From positions 818,501 through 882,500 of the forward strand of contig OZ014418.1 in NCBI GenBank assembly GCA_963965975.1: a stretch of 64,000 nucleotides of DNA, in the 5' to 3' direction. Below the pieces are notes generated by a model. That model made no database searches. It was given only the letters and a program-made list of their open reading frames with translations, and was not told the origin of the DNA. Each line of letters starts with the position of its first letter. Positions within the stretch are counted from its first letter, which is position 1. Shown here piece by piece: positions 56,901 to 64,000 of the stretch. The DNA is from Xestospongia bergquistia. Taxonomy: Eukaryota > Porifera > Demospongiae > Haplosclerida > Petrosiidae. The translations under genes were made by a program, and so were the position numbers.

Positions 56901-58964
56901 CTAGGACATTATACTCAAGCTTCTTGTACCTCATCTATTTAGTGCTATATTTATTATACTATACTCTGTCCGAGTTAAGAAGAGCCCTTTGTTAAAAAAA
57001 GGTGTTATATGCAAGTATGTGAAAGGTATGTCATTGAAAATGTATGGAGTTTCTAGTTTGCTACTTTCTCGTATCTTATATATAAAATGTCCATTTGCAC
57101 ACTGAATTGATTGGTACAAGTCCCATGTCGATAGCATGTAAAACAACAAAGTTATTCACATGTCTGGCTCTTCTCAACTTGGACAGAGTATAGTATAGTT
57201 GTATACAACTTACCACTAATTGACACAGCAAATAAAGTAACAATAAGTCACATGATCATTAGAGATCAAGAAGTCAACAATAAACACATTCTAATAATAC
57301 AGGAATAGTTATTCTTGATATCAGTACCTAGAGCTAGAGCTATGTTCACATGACGGAGGAATTGAGTATATAATTTGAAGACTATTTGTCACCTTGTTCT
57401 AGTAGACACAAATATTGACTGCTGAACTTTGCTTCATATAAGGAATATACCAGTATATGATGCTTTGTAGTGAATAATATTATAACTATGTCCATACATG
57501 TACTGACATGATGTATAGTACATGTAATATAGTGGAAATATTGGAGAGAATAAAATTTAAAGCTTATAATGTATTATGTAGAAGTTGTAGACTACAATAA
57601 TCACCAACATGATCAAATTAATTCCTCACCAATATTTTCAGTTATATATATACATGTACTATCATGTATGATGATAAGATAAGAAAAGCCAAAAAATAGA
57701 GAAAAGACTAACTACCAGAAGAATAGTAAACTTGAACTAATATGAAAATACTGTTATGATATCTTTGAGTTAAGTGTTCATTAGCTTACAGAGAAATGAT
57801 GTCACTGCAGCTTCAATGATGATAGGATTGTTTCCAATAAATTATATATTTTTCAAAAATATTAAAGTACATTATAGACGACATAACTTACATTATAATA
57901 TGATATCACAATTAACACTAAATATAATGTTTTATTAGATTATGACATTTGTAAAGGAAAAGAGAAATGTCAATCAGTTGATATAAACACACAAAAGACA
58001 AGTCAAAACAAAACTTTATTACCAGACATCATGATAATTCATCCTTGAGCGTTGTTTCTTAATTGTGAATCATCTTGATTAGTGATATGATTGAGTCATC
58101 CTCAATGACAGATATATGACAGTTCATTATCTTGTGTGTTCGTCTCAATAGTAGATAGTTATGTCCCCATCTTAGCTCAAATTTTCTAATACAGTAAATT
58201 ATTAGTATAACACTCAGTAAATTTAACTCCGTTTTTGTAGAATCCGTTCATCTCCGTACATTGTTGTTATAGTAACCTAACACTAGTAATGGCGTCATCT
58301 TCTTTGTTAGGCCTTGACAATCGTATTTGAGCATGTTAGAGTGTGTGTATAACTATTGTTGTGTGTGTAAAATATTATATAGTAACTATATTTTATTATA
58401 GGAGATACTGGAAGTGTTAAGTGGACTAGTTATAGTGTTACACTTATTTCATCTACTGTGGCGGAATGTAAAGAAGTGATACATCAATTAAAGAGACAAC
58501 AACATACAACATGGAGTATTGTACTCATCACATTATCTCCTCAAAGTTTACTAACAGTATTAACTGATATTAATGAATGTAAAGTGAGGATACTTGATAT
58601 ATATAACACTCATTTTGATAGTAACTGTATCAGTCAACTATCACAAGTAATAACTTATAACAAAACAATGGAGGTCCTACGTCTTATCTCCTCACCTCTC
58701 TTACCAAATACTTACCACTTACTAACAACAGCTCTAACTAATAATACAATAATCAAGGTATTACGCTTGTGGTATGATACTACCATTACTGATAATGATA
58801 TACCACATTTCTCTCATTTAATTAATAATAATAATACATTACAAGTACTATATCTCAATAACTGTACTAATATTACTAAATTTGGTATACAACAATTACA
58901 AAATGTTGTTGTTAATAATAATAGTTTGAAGTATTTGTTTGTTAATGGTAATAGTCTCCGTTAA
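50931..58964 (+). CDS. Death domain - coiled coil - leucine-rich repeat protein without NACHT
   Basis: Thirteen exons (50931-51264, 52792-53869, 53916-54016, 54153-54338, 54707-54769, 54817-54891, 54944-55072, 55555-55629, 55957-56061, 56105-56203, 56272-56346, 56392-56550, 58402-58964) sum to 3042 nt, an exact 1013-residue frame. Residues about 1-111: all-helical domain, possibly a death-fold member. About 142-215: Death domain (HCLNLSTERVHSISQ, ELLWTWKRKNG, ASYKELVKSFLKMED). About 216-470: conserved-looking alpha/beta region (YCTWFNYDSLQVIVEALGD, YLKRSIFEIPC, HDYNEGCIELVFSLP) that I cannot name. About 485-825: linker and coiled coil. About 835-1013: NLR-type LRRs (VRILDIYNTHFDSNC, MEVLRL, IKVLRLWYD, LQVLYLNNCTNI). 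Every intron from the fourth on is phase 1. The ATG at 50931 is used because the open frame upstream starts with GTG. A cytosolic sensor or adaptor role is inferred. Confidence 0.72.
51401..51958. mobile_element. MITE-like element with long terminal inverted repeats
   Basis: Terminal inverted repeats of roughly 60 bp: the left end starts TCCCCAGACTG and contains TTGGTCCTAGTGTCAT; the right end contains ATGACACTAGGACCAA and finishes CAGTCTGGGGA. The 558-bp element has no ORF. Inside are three direct copies of CTGTTACTTGTCATGTGAC (51778-51845). It sits in intron 1 of the Death-domain gene. No long target-site duplication is visible. Confidence 0.85.
54533..54545. promoter_or_regulatory. X-box-like palindrome in an intron
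   Basis: GTTGCTTAGCAAC matches the RFX dyad. It lies in the fourth intron of the Death-domain gene, so a regulatory role is uncertain. Confidence 0.25.
56884..56920. repeat. Perfect 15-bp inverted repeat
   Basis: GCTTGAGTATAATGT and its exact reverse complement separated by 7 nt. Confidence 0.9.
56955..57197. mobile_element. Short MITE-like element with about 30-bp inverted termini
   Basis: The left end TATACTATACTCTGTCCGAG continues into TTAAGAAGAGCC. The right end is the reverse complement with three mismatches (GGCTCTTCTCAACTTGGACA, then GAGTATAGTATA). At about 243 bp with TA-rich ends it resembles Tc1/mariner-type MITEs, where the TA would be the target duplication. Confidence 0.85.
57939..58048 (+). 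other. Candidate alternative terminal exon of the Death-domain gene
   Basis: An acceptor TTTTATTAG at 57938 opens in phase 1, the phase of all neighbouring introns, and reads 36 codons (starting DYDICKGKEKCQSV) to a TGA at 58046-58048. Joining it to the exon ending at 56550 would give an isoform lacking the LRRs. Based on phase and signal only. Confidence 0.25.
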
Positions 58965-60282
58965 TAATTATTAGTTATTTTTGTACTATTGTTATTGTTG
59001 TATTTTTTAATAAAAATAAATTATTTTAAATTCCAATAAGTCAATTATTAATTAAATACTTTAGTTTCCAGTTCTTTGTCTTCTAAAAAAGTTAACAATT
59101 TTTATAATTCACTTCTTCTCTAGAAAAACTCAACTTCTCTACTTGACAATTGACCACGCCTACATTAATTAATAATAAAAGCTTTAATATTGTTATTTCT
59201 AATATTTACAAATACAATTATAACAAACAAACTAGACTAAATTGTACATTAATAGTCCTCTAGTTAGTAGATATATAAAATTAAATATTATCGCTACGTC
59301 TAATGCCACTAATTACTACTGATAATAAAAAATCTATTAATTAAAGCCAATTAATTTGTCAAATCACTTAAAAACTTATTTCCTACACACAAAATTCACT
59401 TAACAAGTTGTTATATTTAATAACACGTTCTATTTAATAATACACTCACTTTTAACAATTCCATTAAAGTACTGATCCATACAACATCAGATGATTTCTT
59501 GATAACATTACAACTATTAACTTACTACTAAATAAACTTAGTTTATATTAACAGTAGTAGACTGTATCTAGTAGTTAGCAGTTTTGCTAATTAGTTATCT
59601 TCTATCATTAGTAGTTTCTAGTAAAGAAGACTTAAAGCAGTAAAGACTTAAGCAGCAAACTTTTTCTCACCGACAGCTGCTGGCTTCTACAGCTGCTACT
59701 TTAATGGGTGGGGCTGTAACTATGGAAAAATGCAAACCCGCGAGTAGGTAAGTGTGGTGTTTTATTATTAAACAAACTACAGACTGAAGGAAGAGAAGGA
59801 GACAAAGAAATATTATATCAATAGTTCATATGATGTCTGTTCTAGTCATGTAATAATGATAACTATTAGTTACAGGTAGTTATCATTAACAGTAGAACAT
59901 TTTCATCCTCCAGTTAGTTGAAAAATACTACTATGACCTGTGAACTTGATATTAACTGGAACATAACAACAATTGTGTCTTTTCTACCTCAGAGATCCAG
60001 TCAGTTTGAGATCTAGTGAGTTGTTCAGATATAACATGATAAAGGTATATTTATCATATTATCATTCTACAAACATGACCTATTGTTACAACATCAATCA
60101 AAGTCTATAACATGTTTTCTCTTGACTAAATGTAAGTTTGTCCTTCTAATATTACTGTGACATATATCTATATTATGTAGCTATTCAAGTGATGTCCAGT
60201 AACTGATGATCTTGAACAAGTGAATAGTTTCTCTCTTGAACATACAACAGACACACTTCAATATCATATACAATAAATGTAG
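58965..60282. other. AT-rich intergenic region with a direct repeat
   Basis: No gene recognised. A segment of about 45 bp at 59932-59977 (ACCTGTGAACTTGATATTAA...) recurs with few changes at 60437-60482, inside the downstream gene remnant. GGGTGGGGCTG at 59705-59714 and CCACGCC at 59154 resemble the start-site motif of other genes, but no ORF follows. Confidence 0.4.
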
Positions 60283-61185
60283 GTCTTTATATATCAGCAC
60301 TGACTATTGGATTAAATCAAGTACTAGTTCTATATCATCAGAGATTAGTTGATATTGATAAACAGGTACATCATGTAACATTAACATGTACATATAAAAT
60401 AATACATGTTTAAATGTAGTGTATACTACTTGATGTCCTATGATCTGTGAACTTAATATTAACTAGAACATAACAACAATTGTCATTTACCATTATCACA
60501 TGTTCAGTATAAATTTGAAGAGGTTATATATTATCATTTTCTGTCCATCAATATCATCTGTTTATCCATTATCATTCCATATATCCATCAGTTCATTAAT
60601 CCCTCTGTCCAATTTATTCATTCATCCATTGTTTGTCCATATATCCATTCATTTATTTTAACTCTTTTCTCTCTCATTTTATAATATCATTTTCTCCTAC
60701 TATCATTAGATACTACTATTAAACATAATATATTAATATATAAGGTAATTTATATGTGTTAATATATTGTATATAGTTAGTTGGTATATGATGACTATAA
60801 GGAATTCTTCATAGAACTAGTCTCCAGTATACATGTTATGATGTCCTATATAAACAGCTATCTAGTTGGATAATTCATGGACTACTTAAAGATGACTATA
60901 AGAAATTCTTCATAGAACCTGTTCATTTTATAGAATCCAAAGAAGAAAAAGAAAATGTGGAGATAGTGAGAGAGAAAGAGTGTATATATATGTGTGTGTG
61001 TGTGTGTATGTACTAGCTTATCAGCTGAGGGAACCCTCTCTGTTACCTAGTTATTTTCCTATGACAGTAGCAGAGAAGGTCAGTTAATTCTTATTATGTA
61101 CAGATACTAACTGACCATATCATATCTAGATAGTGTTAATAGGAGAAGGTCTTCAGATCTTTTTAGGAAAAGAATTATAAAGTTT
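60283..61185 (+). pseudogene. TUBGCP4: Gamma-tubulin complex protein 4 remnant
   Basis: Four exon-like pieces resemble GCP4 in order: 60283-60365 (GLYISALTIGLNQVLVLYHQ), about 60825-60970 (LYKQLSSWIIHGLLKDDYKK, FFIEPVHF), about 61021-61078 (LREPSLLPSYFPMTVAEK) and 61130-61180 (IVLIGEGLQIFLGKE, then a stop). The N-terminal start, the stretch between the first two pieces and the whole C-terminal half of GCP4 are missing. The sequence at 60779-60825 contains a partial duplicate of the second piece (GATGACTATAAG-AATTCTTCATAGAAC). It looks like a truncated pseudogene; it would have been a gamma-tubulin ring complex component. Confidence 0.6.
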
Positions 61186-61301
61186 TGTCGAAATATTTTG
61201 TCAGTGAACTAATGAAAGTAAAATTAAAAAATTGACAGCTGATAAAATTAAATTAATAACTAATTAATTAACTAATTTAACAATTCTATTTAAATGAACA
61301 A

Positions 61302-61313
61302 TTATTATTATTA

Positions 61314-61364
<51 letters not shown>
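61302..61364. repeat. TTA microsatellite
   Basis: About 20 TTA/ATT units with one early TTG interruption. Confidence 0.95.
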
Positions 61365-61365
<1 letters not shown>

Positions 61366-61870
61366 GATAATATTGGAACAGCTGGTTTTGGCTCAACTAA
61401 ATGTTTTGTTTGTTACAATGGATGCATAATTCCCTGAAATAGATTAATAGAAAAGAATAAATGGATACATAATACAATACAATGGATGAACAGGGAGGAC
61501 AACATACTACTTTGACTTACCATGAACTACAAAATACATTAATTGTTGTGTGGTCTTGTATGTCAGGGAATACATCAACTGACATGGTTTGTCATAAACA
61601 AGAGGGTACCATCCCAGGAAGACCCATTGCAAAATGGGGTGGGGCTGCTTTCTGGCATAATGCAGGATCATAATTTTTTGGGAAAAAATTATAATTGATT
61701 TATTTAGAAGTGAGCTCATTTTATTGGAAAGACACTCTACAAAGTTTACTATTTTCTCCAGAAGCTTCTGTGTCTCCACTACAGAGAAAATGATTAATTC
61801 AATGTCTCAAAATGTCACATCAATTCAGATAAATGATTCTGTAAAGCAGTCAATTCCTCTTCTCTTTGAC
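61365..61870. other. Unassigned region after the GCP4 remnant
   Basis: A short plus-strand ORF (61482-61673) and an open stretch around 61790-61900 show no family that I recognise. They could be further debris of the upstream pseudogene. Confidence 0.3.
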
Positions 61871-61879
61871 ACTAGAGGT

Positions 61880-62560
61880 CCTCTTCAAAGGTGGCTTCCA
61901 TAGCTGATGGAGCCTCATCTTCCTATGAATTAAGAAAGATCAGTAAATAGTTTATTTAGGAAGTTCTTCCTTGGGAAACTGCAACTTATTAGCATGTTAG
62001 AAGCAAGAGCCTTTTCCATGTTGACCTTCAGATCACTCATGGCATTATTTGACTTAAATCAGACCCTAATCCAAGGGGTCCTGAAATTTATCCATTTCAT
62101 TTTGAACACACAACTGTTCTAGATCTGCTAATTTCTTTTGAAGACATTGCCTTTTACATGCTTGGTATTCCTAATGGATAAATGAGTAGATGAAATAGAT
62201 GTACATTATATCATAAATGGATACATGTGTGGAACAATGGACATGTATTTTCCTGAATGGATGGATATTATAGTTATAGTTGGCTATATGTGCATCCTAC
62301 TTCTTCAAAGAGACAAAATGGCTGTCTGTTTGGTTCCACTCTGTCTCCCATTCTTGCTAAGCAGCAACTTCTCTAGTATTCTTAGCTAACGATGATGCCA
62401 GTACATCCTCCTTGACCCTCGGCTAGGCTACAACATGTGGTAACTTTTGTGAAAAATATAGTTTTACTTCTATTGGATTATATCGTTAAGTCACGTGATA
62501 ATCATGTGACTACAGACCTTTAGGTATCTTGACTTGGAGGTCTCCAGTACTAGCTGAAGC
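61880..62560 (-). pseudogene. Unidentified minus-strand gene remnant
   Basis: Coding-like pieces on the minus strand: about 62515-62560 (ASASTGDLQVKIPKG), 62300-62410 (EDVLASSLAKNTREVAA, a stop, QEWETEWNQTDSHF), 62060-62170 (EYQACKRQCLQKKLADLEQL) and 61876-61925 (EDEAPSAMEATFEEDL, stop). Gene-like acceptors precede some pieces, but at least one in-frame stop and no start codon were found. Probably a decaying coiled-coil protein; family not identified. Confidence 0.3.
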
Positions 62561-63365
62561 TTGAACATTAGTAGAATGAAAAGAATGTTAGCAGTTTGAA
62601 CTCTATAGAAATGGATAGATAAATAAATAGATTAATAAATGAAGGGACAAACAGACACATTATTAAAATACCTCAATATTCCAGGTTCTAGATGATGACT
62701 ATCGTGTTAATCTTCTTTTACAATAAATTGACATCCAAAGTGTTCAAAGTGACATGTCTATTTCACTACTTTACTTTGGTAGTCTCTTCAGGAGAACATG
62801 AGAAGTTTATATCAATCTTTAACATTTGAATACAAAAATGTTTGGTAGCCTATATCATCTTGATATTCTAAGTTCTACATAGAAAATCATATAATATGTC
62901 CATTAATTGATCCATTTATCTAATATCTGTTTGATTATCTATTATTAATCAATTTCCTCTATCCAATTCATCCATTTAATCTAGTAAATTTATAATACAA
63001 GAGACATAAATCATTATTGTATAAATACTTGGACTATCTCAATCTGTCATCAGACAACTAAATACATGTAGTAATAATATAACACTTAGTAGATGAGCTA
63101 ACTTCAATCATCAGGACGATCTTTCCTAATTTTAAACCCAAATCCCTTGTGTAGTTTAACTGAAAGCTCCTAATATTTAGGACTTAGAGGAGCTCTTAAC
63201 TGAGAGGAATATGTAATCACAAGTCTGCAATTCCTATGCTGTGTAGTTGGTAGGTGGAGTTACTAGTTTATTTTTCAGAACGGACGGACATGTTTGATCA
63301 AACTTAAATTTTAACCCTTTAATAACTTGTAATAAGTCTTCCTGTTTTATATAGCTACGTATAAA
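62561..63365. other. AT-rich upstream region of SDE2
   Basis: No gene or repeat that I can support; a GTAGGTGGAGTT stretch near 63248 is about 110 bp upstream of the SDE2 ATG. Confidence 0.4.
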
Positions 63366-64000
63366 ATGGCTATTAACTTCTTATTTTTTGGACTAGAGGA
63401 GAACTGCATTAACTTACAACATGAGAACGAAGCATCTTTTTCGTCTTTACTTCAAGAATTAACTTACAAACAGGTATGTATTATTATTAATTATATGGGC
63501 GTGTTATGATCAACTCAAATCTTCAGACTATTAGCAATCCTTCATTGTATTGTTTCACTCACAATGGATCTCCTATCAAAGATATCTCAAACAAACTGGT
63601 GCTTACTGAAGATGAGATCTCGTCAAGACTAGTAATCATCAGGGGACGTCCTCGTCTTTTAGGAGGAAAAGGAGGTGCAAAATTCAGCTGCCATTTTAAT
63701 TATTCCATTTTTCAGCTGCCATGAATTAATTCTTTTTTATAGGTTTTGGAGCTCTCATTCGAGCTATGGGTATGCATATTAATAAGAGTCGTAGCAGAGA
63801 TGCCAGTCGTGATCTGAATGGTCGGAGGATTCGAGATGTCAATGCCGAAAAGCAGTATGTTCCCTTAACCATATATAAAGTCACATTATTACATGTACAT
63901 CTATTGAAAATAGAATGGCTGAGTGGGCAAAAAAGGAGCCTGAACGAAAGAAAAAACAAGAAGAGCAAAAAGCTAAGAGAAGACGAGAGATGTTAGAGGG
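63366..64000 (+). CDS. SDE2: SDE2 telomere maintenance / splicing factor homolog, partial
   Basis: Exons 63366-63473, 63527-63674, 63743-63854 and 63914 onward are in phase; the window ends inside the fourth. An N-terminal ubiquitin-like fold ([14 protein letters not shown]... to [10 protein letters not shown]) ends with the diglycine processing site GGKGG. The conserved SDE2 core follows: [33 protein letters not shown] and [18 protein letters not shown]. In fission yeast and human, cleavage after the GG releases a Lys-starting SDE2 that joins the spliceosome and guards replication forks; Lys-Gly-Gly context is preserved here. The exon 2-3 intron interrupts the second Gly codon of the site. 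The C terminus is outside the window. Confidence 0.94.

Larger units (their letters stand above)
56551..58401. other. Long last intron of the Death-domain gene
   Basis: This 1.85-kb intron separates the coiled-coil exons from the LRR exon. It contains a hairpin (56884-56920), a MITE-like element (56955-57197) and a candidate alternative terminal exon (57939-58048). The rest is AT-rich. Confidence 0.6.

Noticed and set aside
61482..61779. Overlapping sense and antisense ORFs of 63 and 90 residues
   Set aside because: No family resemblance and no gene-like neighbours; most likely chance open frames next to pseudogene debris.

Overview
The window is eukaryotic. It is AT-rich and gene-dense: about 20 genes in 64 kb, most of them split by short GT-AG introns that I placed by eye from protein similarity, splice signals and reading phase. 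Gene content is that of an early-branching animal: ADF/cofilin, SNAP-25-type SNAREs, vasohibin, WDR81, GMAP-210, CCDC61, and Death and DED proteins. Compact genes, AT-rich introns and death-fold immune genes fit a demosponge such as Amphimedon; that assignment is inference. No prokaryotic gene structure, operon, tRNA or rRNA was seen.

Layout. 1-9259: MOK kinase (-), a BBOX/TMLHE-type dioxygenase (+), DNPH1 (+), SAYSD1 (-), a BtaA-like betaine-lipid enzyme (-), glyoxalase I (+). 9516-18462: a Sec14/spectrin/DH-PH Rho GEF (-). 18643-25263: NAA30 (+), OPA3 (+), CCDC61/VFL3 (-), COA6 (-), cofilin (+). 25766-44606: TRIP11/GMAP-210 (-), vasohibin (+), WDR81 (+), with a DED-containing gene (-) nested in a WDR81 intron. 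45045-47931: two tandem SNAP-25 paralogs (-). 48650-50200: a decayed or unrecognised cysteine-containing locus. 50931-58964: a 1013-residue gene of novel-looking architecture (N-terminal helical domain, Death domain, conserved alpha/beta region, exon-duplicated coiled coil, LRRs) with no NACHT domain. 58965-63365: sparse, with a gamma-tubulin complex protein 4 remnant and minus-strand coding debris. 63366-end: SDE2 (+, cut by the window).

Many neighbours are head to head across 110-300 bp (BtaA/GLO1, GEF/NAA30, COA6/cofilin, TRIP11/vasohibin), suggesting shared promoters. Two same-strand pairs (NAA30-OPA3, vasohibin-WDR81) are only 56 bp apart, stop to start. RFX X-box-like sites lie near MOK and TRIP11, and a GGGYGTGGC-type motif recurs near gene starts.

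The most interesting items are: the Death/coiled-coil/LRR gene, whose coiled coil is built from symmetric phase-1 exons; the nested DED gene; the BtaA-like gene in an animal; a 30-bp minisatellite that multiplies a 5' splice site in the Rho GEF; CT microsatellites used as polypyrimidine tracts; and two MITE-like elements.
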